From: Blastococcus sp. MG754426 | Lineage (GTDB): Bacteria; Actinomycetota; Actinomycetes; Mycobacteriales; Geodermatophilaceae | Assembly (NCBI RefSeq): GCF_021699055.1 | Contig: NZ_SSXC01000007.1 | Coordinates: 1 to 64,000, forward strand | DNA length: 64,000 nucleotides | Direction: 5' to 3' | Shown here: in pieces, positions 51,245-60,729 of the stretch | Layout: the number at the start of each line of letters is the position of its first letter | How positions within the stretch are numbered: position 1 is the stretch's first letter | The notes under the pieces: generated by a model | The model's database searches: none | Seen by the model: only the letters and a program-made list of their open reading frames with translations | Told to the model about the DNA's origin: nothing | Translations under genes and position numbers: made by a program

Positions 51245-51292
51245 GCGGAGCCGGGTCCCGTCGTCCCCGAGGACGGCGGGGCCCGGCTCCGC
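51245..51292 (+). terminator. Hairpin terminator after the DUF4383 gene
   Basis: GCGGAGCCGGG (51245-51255) pairs with CCCGGCTCCGC (51282-51292), with further imperfect pairing inside. A short pyrimidine-rich tail (GCTTCTCC) follows. Confidence 0.7.
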
Positions 51293-51356
51293 GCTTCTCC
51301 GGGCACCCGGCACCCCCGATGCGACGGCCGTCACGTCCGGCGCTACGTTGCCGGGC

Positions 51357-52568
51357 ATGGACTTCGCTCTCTCCGCCAAGGCCGAGGACGTCTGCGCACG
51401 CGCGTGGGACTTCATGCGGGAGCACGTGTTCCCCGCCGAGCCGGTGTACGACGCCTGGCGCGCGGAGCGCGGTCACGACGACCACGAGCACCCGCCGATC
51501 CTCGAGGAGCTCAAGGCGGAGGCGCGCAAGCGCGGCCTGTGGAACCTCTTCCACCACGAGGTGGGCGGGCTCACCAACCTCGAGTACGCCTCCGTCGCCG
51601 AGATCACCGGCTGGTCCCCCGTCATCGCCCCCGAGTCGATGAACGTGGGCGCGCCGGACACCGGCAACATGGAGACGCTCATGCTGTTCGGCACCCCCGA
51701 GCACAAGGAGCGCTGGCTGAACCCGCTGCTGGAGGGCGAGATCCGCTCCGGGTTCGCGATGACCGAGCCCGACGTCGCCAGCTCCGACGCCCGCAACATC
51801 CAGACCTCGATCGTCCGCGACGGCGACGAGTACGTGATCAACGGCCGCAAGTGGTGGACCTCCGGCGCCGCCGACCCGCGCTGCCAGATCTTCATCGTCA
51901 TGGGCAAGACCGACCCCGACGGCCCGCCGCACCGCCAGCAGTCGATGGTGCTCGTCCCCCGCGACACCCCGGGCCTGGAGATCATCCGGCACCTGCCGGT
52001 CTTCGGGTACCAGGACCAGCACGGCCACTCGGAGCTGCGGTTCACCGACGTCCGCGTGCCGGTCAGCAACATCCTCTCCGGCGAGGGCGACGGCTTCATG
52101 ATCGCCCAGGCCCGGCTGGGCCCCGGTCGCATCCACCACTGCATGCGCGCCATCGGCATGGCCGAGCGGGCGCTGGCGCTGATGGTGGAGCGGAGCAAGA
52201 ACCGGGTCGCGTTCGGGCGCCCGCTGGCCGACCAGGGCACCGTCCGCGAGGCGATCGCCCTGTCCCGCATCGAGATCGACCAGGCGCGCCTCTACGTGCT
52301 GAAGACGGCGGACCTGATCGACAAGTACGGGGCCAAGGGCGCCCGCACGGAGATCTCCGCGATCAAGGTCGCCGCACCCAGGGTCGCCCTCGACGTCATC
52401 GACCGCGCGATCCAGGTGCACGGCGGCGCCGGCGTCAGCAACGACACCGTGCTGGCCCGCTTCTACGCCAGCGCCCGCACGCTGCGCATCGTCGACGGCC
52501 CGGACGCGGTGCACATCCGCGGCGTCGCCAAGGAGGAGCTCGCGCGCGAGCGTCCCTTCACCGGCTGA
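51357..52568 (+). CDS. Acyl-CoA dehydrogenase
   Basis: This 403-residue FAD-dependent acyl-CoA dehydrogenase resembles the ACAD10/11 type. It contains [48 protein letters not shown] and [35 protein letters not shown]. It introduces a double bond into an acyl-CoA, with chain specificity unknown. ATG 51357 lies seven bases after a TACGTT -10 element, so it is probably leaderless. The family usually contributes to beta-oxidation. Confidence 0.93.
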   Translation: MDFALSAKAEDVCARAWDFMREHVFPAEPVYDAWRAERGHDDHEHPPILEELKAEARKRGLWNLFHHEVGGLTNLEYASVAEITGWSPVIAPESMNVGAPDTGNMETLMLFGTPEHKERWLNPLLEGEIRSGFAMTEPDVASSDARNIQTSIVRDGDEYVINGRKWWTSGAADPRCQIFIVMGKTDPDGPPHRQQSMVLVPRDTPGLEIIRHLPVFGYQDQHGHSELRFTDVRVPVSNILSGEGDGFMIAQARLGPGRIHHCMRAIGMAERALALMVERSKNRVAFGRPLADQGTVREAIALSRIEIDQARLYVLKTADLIDKYGAKGARTEISAIKVAAPRVALDVIDRAIQVHGGAGVSNDTVLARFYASARTLRIVDGPDAVHIRGVAKEELARERPFTG

Positions 52569-52587
52569 GCCGGCGCCGAGGGGCGGC

Positions 52588-52788
52588 TCAGGGCGTCAGC
52601 GTCGTCCCGAAGCCGCCCCCGGCGAGCTTGGCCATCAGCTGGGTCCGGTCCAGCCCCACCTCGGCGAGCGCGTCGCCGTCGCGGTCGGTGTCGATGCGGT
52701 CGGAGAACCGCTGCTCGACCTTCTCCGCCGTGTCGTTGTCCCCCTCGGTGCGCAGCACGCGCACCAGCTCCTGCTTGTCCAGCTCCAC
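52588..52788 (-). CDS. Small conserved protein, paralogue of the one at 21181
   Basis: This 66-residue protein contains LDKQELVRVLRTEGDNDTAEKVEQRF, then IDTDRDGDALAEVGLDRTQLMAKLAGGG. It shares the DK...LR..G...A...DTDRD...G.D...L..KL.GGG pattern with the protein at 21181-21384. Both run opposite to an upstream oxidoreductase-type gene. The function is not known to me, and it has no signal peptide. Confidence 0.7.
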   Translation of the reverse strand: MELDKQELVRVLRTEGDNDTAEKVEQRFSDRIDTDRDGDALAEVGLDRTQLMAKLAGGGFGTTLTP

Positions 52789-52860
52789 CGGTTCCTCCCT
52801 CGCCGCTCCTGGGCAGGGAGTGTGCTGCGGGTCACCGGTCCCCGCAACGGCGGGCGCAGC

Positions 52861-53076
52861 TCACCCCCGGCCGGCGCGCCGCACCAGCCAGGCGCCCGCG
52901 GCCGCGAGCACCACGGCCACGGCCAGCTGCGCGATCGCGACGCCGCTCTGGTCGCTGGCGAACCAGGTGGGGGTGGAGACCAGCAGCACCAGCGCGACAC
53001 CGAGCACGAACAGCCCGACGAGCCGCTCCCGGCGGGCGTTGCGCGGGGCGGGGGTGCCGGGAGCCGGGTCGGTCAT
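52861..53076 (-). CDS. Small two-helix membrane protein
   Basis: This 71-residue protein has a Pro/Arg-rich N-terminus and two hydrophobic segments (LVGLFVLGVALVLLVSTPTWF and IAQLAVAVVLAAAGAWLV). No family was recognised. The start is ATG 53076, just after GGGGGC. It may be a remnant or a membrane modulator. Confidence 0.5.
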   Translation of the reverse strand: MTDPAPGTPAPRNARRERLVGLFVLGVALVLLVSTPTWFASDQSGVAIAQLAVAVVLAAAGAWLVRRAGRG

Positions 53077-53213
53077 GCCCCCAGCCTGCCAAACCGGGCG
53101 CCGCGGCCCGCGTGCGGTGAGGCGGCGCACCAGGATGCCGCGTCGGGCCGCCGGCCGGGTCCAGGCGGCGTACGGTGCGACGCAGGCAGGCCGAGCCGAC
53201 CCCGGAGGTCCCC

Positions 53214-54164
53214 GTGTCGCAGACGTCCCCGCAGGCAGCCGTGCTCATCGAGCTCGAGCCCGTCGTCGCCGAGAACCTCGACCGGCACATCCGGATGGCG
53301 AAGGAGTGGCACCCGCACGACTACGTCCCCTGGGACGAGGGGCGGAACTTCGCCTTCCTCGGCGGGGAGGACTGGTCCCCGGAGCAGTCCCGGCTGGACG
53401 CGACGGCCAAGGCGGCCATGTTCGTCAACCTGCTGACCGAGGACAACCTGCCCAGCTACCACCGCGAGATCGCCACCCGGTTCGGCCGGGACGGCGCCTG
53501 GGGCCAGTGGGTGGGCCGCTGGACGGCGGAGGAGGGCCGGCACGGGGTCGCGCTGCGCGACTACCTCGTGGTGACCCGCGGCGTCGACCCGGTCGAGCTC
53601 GAGCGGGCCCGGATGGACTACATGACCACCGGCTACGACTCCGGGGACAAGACCCCGCTGGAGGCCGTCGCCTACGTCTCGTTCCAGGAGCTGGCCACGC
53701 GCGTCTCCCACCGCAACACCGGCCGCGCCACCGGCGACCCGGTCGCCGACAAGCTGCTGGCCCGCATCGCCACCGACGAGAACCTCCACATGATCTTCTA
53801 CCGGAACCTGGTGACGGCGGCGTTCGACATCGACCCGGACGAGATGATGAAGGCCGTCGCCAAGGAGGTCATGACCTTCGAGATGCCGGGCGCGAACATG
53901 GCGAACTTCCGGAAGAACTCGACGATCATCGCGAAGGCCGGCATCTACGACCTGCGCCTGCACCACGACGAGGTGGTCAGCCCGATCCTGCGCACCTGGA
54001 AGGTCTTCGAGCGCACCGACCTCGGGCCCGAGGGCGAGCAGGCCCGCGAGCAGCTGGCCGCGTTCCTGGCCGGGCTGGACGCCGAGGCCACCCGCTTCGT
54101 GGAGAGCCGGGAGCGGCTGCGCGCCCGCATGGCGGCCCGGGGGGAGACCCCGGTCCAGGTGTGA
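53214..54164 (+). CDS. Acyl-[acyl-carrier-protein] desaturase (DesA type)
   Basis: This 316-residue soluble diiron desaturase has iron ligands in the EEGRHG and DENLHM motifs, plus acidic residues in the EDNLPSYHRE segment. It adds a double bond to acyl-ACP, important for membrane or mycolate-type lipids. GTG 53214 has a GGAGG site. It lies near an acyl-CoA dehydrogenase, both on the same strand, but with small genes between. Confidence 0.93.
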   Translation: MSQTSPQAAVLIELEPVVAENLDRHIRMAKEWHPHDYVPWDEGRNFAFLGGEDWSPEQSRLDATAKAAMFVNLLTEDNLPSYHREIATRFGRDGAWGQWVGRWTAEEGRHGVALRDYLVVTRGVDPVELERARMDYMTTGYDSGDKTPLEAVAYVSFQELATRVSHRNTGRATGDPVADKLLARIATDENLHMIFYRNLVTAAFDIDPDEMMKAVAKEVMTFEMPGANMANFRKNSTIIAKAGIYDLRLHHDEVVSPILRTWKVFERTDLGPEGEQAREQLAAFLAGLDAEATRFVESRERLRARMAARGETPVQV

Positions 54165-54174
54165 CCGCAGGCCG

Positions 54175-54693
54175 TCAGAGCGGGCAGGCCATCACGATCT
54201 CGTCGCGGTCGTCGCCCGGCGCCACGCGGATCGCGCCGGGCAGCCGGCCCACCTCGACGTAGCCCAGCCCCTTGTAGAACTCGTCCACCCCGGTGCCGCC
54301 GCGGGCGGTCAGGTGCAGGAACTCCCAGCCCCGGTCGCGGGCGATCCGGTGCACGCCGTCCATGAGCACGCGGCCCAGGCCCTGCCCCTGGCGCGAGGGG
54401 TGCACCTGCACCCGGAGCACGGTCCCCCAGTGCCGGCGCAGCGGGCTCAGCGAGCCGACGACGCTGGCGAACCCGGCGGTCTCCCCGTCCACCTCCAGCA
54501 GGGCGAGCACGTCCCGGCCCGAGTGGACGCCCTCCAGCAGCTTGTCCAGCAGCGGGACGACGTCGTCCCCGGTGACCGGCGGCACGAAGCCGACCGCGCC
54601 GCCGGCGTTGGTCACGTCGATCCAGCAGCGCAGCAGCTCGGCGCGCAGCGCGTCGTCGACGGTGGAGACGGGGCGGACGACGGCGGCGGGCAC
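54175..54693 (-). CDS. GNAT-family acetyltransferase
   Basis: This 172-residue protein has the GNAT acetyl-CoA loop VLRVQVHPSRQGQGLGRVLMDGVHRIARDRGWEFLHLTA, then a typical FYKGLGYVEVGRLPGAIRV end. Its substrate is not clear. GTG 54693 begins the fold. It starts 45 bases after the LCP-protein stop on the same strand and converges with the desaturase across ten bases. Confidence 0.85.
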   Translation of the reverse strand: MPAAVVRPVSTVDDALRAELLRCWIDVTNAGGAVGFVPPVTGDDVVPLLDKLLEGVHSGRDVLALLEVDGETAGFASVVGSLSPLRRHWGTVLRVQVHPSRQGQGLGRVLMDGVHRIARDRGWEFLHLTARGGTGVDEFYKGLGYVEVGRLPGAIRVAPGDDRDEIVMACPL

Positions 54694-54737
54694 ACGGGCA
54701 TTCTCCGCCCCGCCCCGGACCGGGCTCGACGCGGGCC

Positions 54738-56261
54738 TCAGCCCTGCTTGGTCGGCGGCTCCCCGGCGGCGCGGGCCTCCGCCGCCCGCTCCGGGTCGTA
54801 GGCGCAGGCGTCGGCGACATCGGTGGCCGGCCCCGCCGCCGGCTCCGGGGCCTCCGGGGCGTCGGCCACGTCCGCCGGCGGCTGGGTCGCCGCCGCGGGC
54901 ACGGGCACGGGCGGGTCGATGGCGTCCTGGACGAGCTGCCGGATGGCGTCGTAGTCGGGGTAGGCGGGGTCGATCACCGGGGGGTCGAGGACGACGCTGC
55001 GGATCTCGGCGTCCTTCACGCGGAACGCCAGGTCCACGAAGTCGTCCAGCCGCGTCCGCGGGATGTCGGTGCTGACGATGTCCTCGGTGGTCGCGGCGAG
55101 CTGCTGGTAGCGCTGCAGCAGGGTGACCGGGTCGGCGGCGTCGACGATCGCGGAGATCGTGCAGCGCTGCCGCTCCATCCGGTTGTAGTCGCTGAGCCCG
55201 AACCGGCCCCGGGCGAAGTCCAGCGCGGTGGTGCCGTCCATCCGGACGTCCCGGCCGGGCGCGATGTAGTCGTCGGGCAGCTCCCCGGTGCTCGGGTTGC
55301 CGTTGACCGGGACGTAGTAGTTCACGTTCACCGTGACGCCGCCGAGCGCGTCGACCAGCCGGCTGAAGCCCTCGAGGTTGACCAGCACGAAGTAGTCGAT
55401 CCGCAGCCCGAGGGCCTCCCCGACCCCCAGCTTCAGGAAGTCGGCGCCCGGGTCGTCGGTGGGGCCCAGGGCGTCGGGGTACCAGGCGGGGCCGTTGCGG
55501 TAGACGGCGTTGAGCAGGCTCTCGCTCTCGCTGCCGGCGTCGAAGCCGTCGGGGTAGAGCTCGCCGAGCGGGCTGTCCTCGGGGAAGGGCAGGTCCTGCA
55601 GGTTGCGGGGGAGGCTGACCAGGACGGTCTCGCCGGTCTCGACGTCGGTGCTGGCCACGATGACGGTGTCGGTGCGCACGCCCTCGCGGCCCTCCCCGCC
55701 GTCGCCCCCGAGCAGCAGGACGTTCACCCGGTCCCGGCCGCCGAAGAGCTCGGCGGTGTCCTCCTCGTCCGCGTCCACGGTGGCCGACTCGCGCTCGTCG
55801 TCGAAGACCCCGGCGATGAGGTCGCGCGACGTCGTGGCCAGGTGCCCGGCGAAGACCGCCGGGGCGGCGATCGCGGCGGCCAGCAGCGCCACGACGGCAC
55901 CGCCCACGACGTGCCGCCCGCGTGAGGTGCCCCGGGGCACCAGCACCCGGTAACCGGCGACGACGACGGCGATCCACAGGGCGGCCAGCAGGCCGACGCC
56001 CACCGTCGCCCACAGCAGCACGTCGGTGTCGACGAGGGTGCGCGCGGCGACCTGCTGCCCGGCGGTGGCCAGCCACAGCCCGCCCGCGACGAGCAGGAGG
56101 AAGACGGCGAGCACCGCCGCGCCGAGCCGCCGCCGGCCGGCCGCCAGGAACGCGGTCCCGGGCACGAGCGCCCCCAGGGCCGTCCAGCCCAGGGCGGCGC
56201 CGAAGCCGCGCCGCTGCCCCTGCGCCGGTGGGCGTGCGCCCGCGTCCCCGTACCCGCTCAC
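54738..56261 (-). CDS. LytR-CpsA-Psr (LCP) family protein
   Basis: This 507-residue membrane protein has several N-terminal hydrophobic segments (residues about 20-160). An extracellular LCP domain (about 190-430) follows, with VNVLLLGGDGG, RTDTVIVASTDVETGETVLVSLPRNL, DALGGVTVNVNY and DFARGRFGLSDYNRMERQR. A Pro/Ala-rich end follows. LCP enzymes transfer cell-wall glycopolymers from a lipid carrier to peptidoglycan. The start is GTG 56261. The number of N-terminal segments is greater than the single one usual in short LCPs. Confidence 0.9.
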   Translation of the reverse strand: MSGYGDAGARPPAQGQRRGFGAALGWTALGALVPGTAFLAAGRRRLGAAVLAVFLLLVAGGLWLATAGQQVAARTLVDTDVLLWATVGVGLLAALWIAVVVAGYRVLVPRGTSRGRHVVGGAVVALLAAAIAAPAVFAGHLATTSRDLIAGVFDDERESATVDADEEDTAELFGGRDRVNVLLLGGDGGEGREGVRTDTVIVASTDVETGETVLVSLPRNLQDLPFPEDSPLGELYPDGFDAGSESESLLNAVYRNGPAWYPDALGPTDDPGADFLKLGVGEALGLRIDYFVLVNLEGFSRLVDALGGVTVNVNYYVPVNGNPSTGELPDDYIAPGRDVRMDGTTALDFARGRFGLSDYNRMERQRCTISAIVDAADPVTLLQRYQQLAATTEDIVSTDIPRTRLDDFVDLAFRVKDAEIRSVVLDPPVIDPAYPDYDAIRQLVQDAIDPPVPVPAAATQPPADVADAPEAPEPAAGPATDVADACAYDPERAAEARAAGEPPTKQG

Positions 56262-56395
56262 CGGGCCATGCTCCCACTGTTCGGCCAGGTGGGGGCGCCG
56301 ACGGCGGACCACCCGGTCGGGACCGCCCGATCCGGCGACCCGGGGGGCCGGCGCCGGGCCGCTCGCCGTCGGGGCTGCTCCGTAAGCTCCGCGGC

Positions 56396-57199
56396 GTGCG
56401 ACTGGCCACCTGGAACGTCAACTCGATCCGCACCCGCGCCGACCGCGTCGCCGCCTTCCTGCAGCGGCACGACGTCGACGTCCTGGCGCTCCAGGAGACC
56501 AAGTGCCGGGACGACCAGTTCCCCGAGATGGTGTTCGGCGCGCTGGGCTACGAGGTCGCGCACGTCGGCCACTCGCAGTGGAACGGCGTCGCGATCCTGT
56601 CCCGGGTCGGCCTCGACGACGTGACCACCGGCTTCGCCGGGATGCCGTCGTGGTCGGCGAAGGAGGGGGTGGCGCCCAGCGCGGAGGCCCGCGCCCTGGG
56701 CGCCACCTGCGGCGGGGTGCGCGTGTGGAGCCTGTACGTGCCCAACGGCCGGACGCTGGAAGATCCGCACTACGCCTACAAGCTGGAGTGGCTGGCCGCG
56801 CTGCGGGGCACCGCCGCGGGCTGGCTCGCCGAGGACCCGGCCGCGCAGGTGGCCCTCGTCGGCGACTGGAACATCGCCCCGCAGGACGACGACGTCTGGG
56901 ACATGTCGGTGTTCAGCCGGTCCACGCACGTCTCCGCGCCGGAACGGGCGGCGTTCCAGGCGGTGGTCGACGCCGGGTACGCCGACGTGGTGCGCCCGCA
57001 CGCGCCGGGCCCGGGCGTCTACACCTACTGGGACTACACCCAGCTGCGCTTCCCCCGGCGTGAGGGCATGCGGATCGACTTCGTGCTGGGCTCCCCGGCC
57101 CTGGCCGCCCGGGTCGACCGCGCGTTCATCGACCGCGAGGAGCGCAAGGGCAAGGGCGCCAGCGACCACGCCCCGGTGGTGGTCGACCTCGCGGAGTGA
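56396..57199 (+). CDS. xth: Exodeoxyribonuclease III
   Basis: This 267-residue endonuclease/exonuclease/phosphatase fold has catalytic motifs NVNSIR, ALQETKC, SLYVPNG, GDWNIAPQDDDVWD and a final SDHAPVVVDL. It cleaves DNA at abasic sites and removes 3' ends during base-excision repair. GTG 56396 lies seven bases after a TAAGCT -10 element, so it is probably leaderless. It is divergent from the LCP gene. Confidence 0.95.
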   Translation: MRLATWNVNSIRTRADRVAAFLQRHDVDVLALQETKCRDDQFPEMVFGALGYEVAHVGHSQWNGVAILSRVGLDDVTTGFAGMPSWSAKEGVAPSAEARALGATCGGVRVWSLYVPNGRTLEDPHYAYKLEWLAALRGTAAGWLAEDPAAQVALVGDWNIAPQDDDVWDMSVFSRSTHVSAPERAAFQAVVDAGYADVVRPHAPGPGVYTYWDYTQLRFPRREGMRIDFVLGSPALAARVDRAFIDREERKGKGASDHAPVVVDLAE

Positions 57200-57229
57200 C
57201 GCGGCGCCGGCTGCCTAAGCTGGCTCCCC

Positions 57230-57976
57230 GTGCTCGTGCTGCTGCCCCCGTCGGAGACCAAGGCACCCGGGGGCGAGGGCCCGCCGCTCGACCTCGACGA
57301 GCTCACCGCGCCCGAGCTGACGCCGGTCCGCGCGCGCCTCGCCGGAGCGCTGGTGGACCTCTCCGGCGACGTCCCGGCCTCCCGCGCCGCCCTGGGCCTG
57401 TCGCCGAAGCAGGACGACGAGATCACCCGCAACGCCGCGCTGTTCACCGCGGCCACCCTCCCGGCCCTCGAGCGGTACACCGGCGTCCTCTACGACGCGC
57501 TGGACGTGCGGTCGCTCACCCGCGCCCAGCGGGCCCGGGCCGACCGGCGGCTCGCCGTCGGGTCGGCGCTCTTCGGCCTGGTGGCGGGCGGCGACGGCAT
57601 CCCGGCGTACCGCCTGTCGGCCGGCTCCGCCCTGCCCGGGCTGCCCACCCTCCGCGCCCTGTGGAGGCCCGCGCTCGGGCCGGTGCTGGCCGACGTCGAG
57701 GGGCTCGTCGTCGACCTGCGCAGCGGCTCCTACGCGGCGCTCGCCCCGGCCCCCGGCGCGGTCACCGTGACCGTGCTGAGCGAGCGGCCCGACGGCACGC
57801 GAGCCGTCGTCAGCCACTTCAACAAGGCGCACAAGGGGAGGCTCGCCCGCGTGCTCGCCACCACCACGGCCGAGCCGGGCGACGTGGTGCGACTGAGGGG
57901 TCTGCTGAGGCGGGCGGGGTTCCACGTGGAACACGACGGCGGGACGGCGTTGACCCTGGTCGTGCCCGCCCACTGA
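57230..57976 (+). CDS. yaaA: YaaA: peroxide stress protein
   Basis: This 248-residue protein matches the YaaA/DUF328 family: LLPPSETKAPGG at the start, SPKQDDEITRN, YTGVLYDALD and a C-terminal VVSHFNKAHKGRLARVLA. E. coli YaaA lowers intracellular iron under peroxide stress. GTG 57230 follows TAAGCT by eight bases. Its start is 30 bases after xth, with both genes serving oxidative damage. Confidence 0.9.
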   Translation: MLVLLPPSETKAPGGEGPPLDLDELTAPELTPVRARLAGALVDLSGDVPASRAALGLSPKQDDEITRNAALFTAATLPALERYTGVLYDALDVRSLTRAQRARADRRLAVGSALFGLVAGGDGIPAYRLSAGSALPGLPTLRALWRPALGPVLADVEGLVVDLRSGSYAALAPAPGAVTVTVLSERPDGTRAVVSHFNKAHKGRLARVLATTTAEPGDVVRLRGLLRRAGFHVEHDGGTALTLVVPAH

Positions 57977-58116
57977 GGCCCATCTCTCCCGGCTCGGCCC
58001 GGCGGTTGGTTGCACGCAACCTGCCCGCCGTGACATAACTGCTGGGACCCGGCGCACCCGAACCACGCGGCGCCCGGGCATCTCGCATCCGGCGACCGCC
58101 GGGCAGGAAGGCTTCG

Positions 58117-60717
58117 GTGGACGGAACGGACCGCACGGTCGACGCGGGACCGAGCCTCGGCGAGCGGTCCGCAGCCGAGCTCAGGCTGGACCCCACCCGG
58201 GTCGAGGCCGCCCGCCGCATCCTGCCGACCGCGGAGCGCCCCGGGCTGGACCGGCTCGCCGAGCTCGCCGCCCGCCTGCTCGGTACCAGCGGCAGCCAGG
58301 TCTCGCTCCTCCTCGACGTCCAGCTCGTCGCCGCGGGGACCGGCGCGGCGGCCGTCGGCACCACCGGGCCGCTCGAGGAGTCCCTCTGCACCGTCACCGC
58401 GGCCCTGCCCGCCGGTGAGGCCCTCGTGGTCCCCGATGCCCGGGCCGACGAGCGCGTGCGCGACCTCCCGCCGGTGCGGGCCGGCGTCGTGGGCTCCTAC
58501 CTCGGCACCGTGCTCTCCGACTCCGCGGGCACACCCGTCGGCGCGCTCTGCGTCTTCGACCCGGAACCGCGCCCCTGGGCGAGCTCGGAGATCGCGACGC
58601 TGCGCCAGCTCGCCGCCTCGGTGATGACCGAGCTGCAGCTCGCGGCGCTGCTGCGCCGGTCCGAGGACGACCGCATCCGGTGGGAGCTGGCCACCGGGGC
58701 CGGCGGCGTCGGCACCTGGGACTGGGACCAGTCGACCGGTGAGCTGGCCTGGGACGAACAGCTCATCGCGATGTTCGGCTACGGCAGCGACGACTTCGGG
58801 CGCACCATCGACGCCTTCAACGCGCGCCTGCACCCCGAGGACGCCGAGTGGGTCGGCGAGGCGCTGCAGCAGGCCGTCGACACCGGCGGCGAGTACGACG
58901 CCACCTACCGCATCGTGCGCCCGGACGACGAGACCCGCTGGATCCACGCCCGCGGCCGCGCGCTGGTCGACGGGGAGGGGCGCACCACCCGCATCCTCGG
59001 CACCGCCTACGACGTGACGGGCGAGCGGGAGGAGGCCAGCCTGGTCACCCGGGTGCTCGAGGCCATGCCCGCCGGCTTCTACAGCCTCGACCGCGACTGG
59101 CGGTTCACCTACGTCAACGCGGTGGCCGAGAAGCTGCTGCAGACCACCCGGGACGAGCTGCTGGGACGGGAGCTCTGGGAAGCCTTCCCGGACGCGGTGA
59201 ACAGCGTCTTCGAGGACCGCTACCGCGAGGCGGTCCGCACCGGCGAGCCGGTCGCGTTCGACGCCTACTACCCCGCACCGCTGGACGGCTGGTACGAGCT
59301 CCGGGCCTGGCCCAGCCCCGACGGCCTCTCGGTGTACTTCCTCGAGGTGACCGAGCGGCGGCGGGTGCAGGAGGAGGCCGAGCGGGTGGCGCAACGGCTC
59401 GCCCTGCTGGCCAGCGTCAGCGCCGGCCTCGCCGGCCCGCTGGACCAGCACGGCGCGATGCAGCACCTGCCCCAGCTCGTCGTCCCGGCGCTCGCCGACT
59501 TCTGCATCGTCACGATCGTGGACGGCGACGGGCGCGCCCGCGACGTCGGCTCGTGGCACGCCGACCCGGAGCTGCGCCCGGTCCTGGAGCGCTACACGGA
59601 GGTCCGGCTGGACACCATGCCGCCGGACTCCCCCGCCGCCGTCTCGCTGCGCACCGGGGAGCAGCGGCGCAGCCTGGGCTCCGCGGTGCTGGACATGCTG
59701 CCCCCGGGCGAGTCCCGCGACCTGCTGACCCGCCTCGATCCGCGCGAGGCCGTCGTCCTGCCCATGCGGGGGCGCAACCGCACGCTCGGCCTGCTCACCG
59801 TCTACTACTCCCGGGCCACCCCGACCCGTGCCGAGGACCTCGTCACCGCGCAGGAGGTGGCCGACCGCGCCGGGCTGGCGCTGGACAACGGCCGCCTCTA
59901 CAACGCCCAGCAGCAGCTCGCCGAGGGCCTGCAGCGCAGCCTGCTCACCGAGCCGCCCGAGCCCGACCACGCCGAGATCGCGGTGCGCTACCTCCCCGCC
60001 GCGGAGGCCGCCCGGGTCGGCGGTGACTGGTACGACGCCTTCCTGCAGCCCGGGGGCGCGACGATGCTGGTGATCGGCGACGTCGTCGGGCACGACACCG
60101 AGGCCGCGGCGGCCATGGGGCAGCTCCGCGGGCTGCTGCGCGGGGTCGCCACCTACAGCGACGCGGGCCCGGGCGAGGTGCTGCGCGGGCTGGACGCCTC
60201 GATGACGACGCTGCAGATCACCACCATGGCCACCGCCGCGGTGGCCCGGCTGGAGCAGACGCCCGACGAGGTGCAGCAGGGCGTCACGCGCCTGCGCTGG
60301 GCCAACGCCGGGCACCTGCCGCCGCTGATCCTCACCCCGGCGGGCCAGGTGGCCGAGCTCGGCGAGTGGACCGGTGACCTGCTGCTGGGCGTCGACCCCG
60401 GCACGCAGCGGCGCGAGTCGGTCGCCACGCTGGAGCGCGGCTCGACGGTCATCCTCTACACCGACGGCCTCGTCGAGCGCCGCGACTCCGACCTCGACGA
60501 GGGCATCCAGCGGCTGCGCTCGGCGGTGGTCGAGCTCGCCGACCTGCCGCTGGAGGACCTGCTCGACGAGCTGCTCGACCGGCTGGTGCACGGCCACCCC
60601 GAGGACGACGTCGCCCTGGTCGCCGTCCGGCTGCACCGGCAGGACCGGCCCCGGCCGCCCGAGGCCGGACCGGCCCGCGTGCCCCCCACCGTGCCGCGGG
60701 ACCCGGCCCAGGGCTGA
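58117..60717 (+). CDS. Multi-sensor PP2C/SpoIIE phosphatase (GAF-PAS-PAS-GAF-PP2C)
   Basis: This 866-residue cytoplasmic protein has an N-terminal GAF region (about 45-175) and two PAS domains (about 185-305, and 315-420 with FYSLDRDWRFTYVN). A second GAF-like region covers about 425-590. The PP2C/SpoIIE phosphatase (about 620-840) has AARVGGDWYDAFL, MLVIGDVVGHDTEAAAAM, WANAGHLPPLIL and ILYTDGLVE. It should dephosphorylate an anti-sigma-factor antagonist (RsbV-like) in response to signals, feeding a sigma-B/F stress pathway. GTG 58117 has a GGAAGG site. Confidence 0.9.
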   Translation: MDGTDRTVDAGPSLGERSAAELRLDPTRVEAARRILPTAERPGLDRLAELAARLLGTSGSQVSLLLDVQLVAAGTGAAAVGTTGPLEESLCTVTAALPAGEALVVPDARADERVRDLPPVRAGVVGSYLGTVLSDSAGTPVGALCVFDPEPRPWASSEIATLRQLAASVMTELQLAALLRRSEDDRIRWELATGAGGVGTWDWDQSTGELAWDEQLIAMFGYGSDDFGRTIDAFNARLHPEDAEWVGEALQQAVDTGGEYDATYRIVRPDDETRWIHARGRALVDGEGRTTRILGTAYDVTGEREEASLVTRVLEAMPAGFYSLDRDWRFTYVNAVAEKLLQTTRDELLGRELWEAFPDAVNSVFEDRYREAVRTGEPVAFDAYYPAPLDGWYELRAWPSPDGLSVYFLEVTERRRVQEEAERVAQRLALLASVSAGLAGPLDQHGAMQHLPQLVVPALADFCIVTIVDGDGRARDVGSWHADPELRPVLERYTEVRLDTMPPDSPAAVSLRTGEQRRSLGSAVLDMLPPGESRDLLTRLDPREAVVLPMRGRNRTLGLLTVYYSRATPTRAEDLVTAQEVADRAGLALDNGRLYNAQQQLAEGLQRSLLTEPPEPDHAEIAVRYLPAAEAARVGGDWYDAFLQPGGATMLVIGDVVGHDTEAAAAMGQLRGLLRGVATYSDAGPGEVLRGLDASMTTLQITTMATAAVARLEQTPDEVQQGVTRLRWANAGHLPPLILTPAGQVAELGEWTGDLLLGVDPGTQRRESVATLERGSTVILYTDGLVERRDSDLDEGIQRLRSAVVELADLPLEDLLDELLDRLVHGHPEDDVALVAVRLHRQDRPRPPEAGPARVPPTVPRDPAQG

Positions 60718-60729
60718 GCCGCGCGCCGG

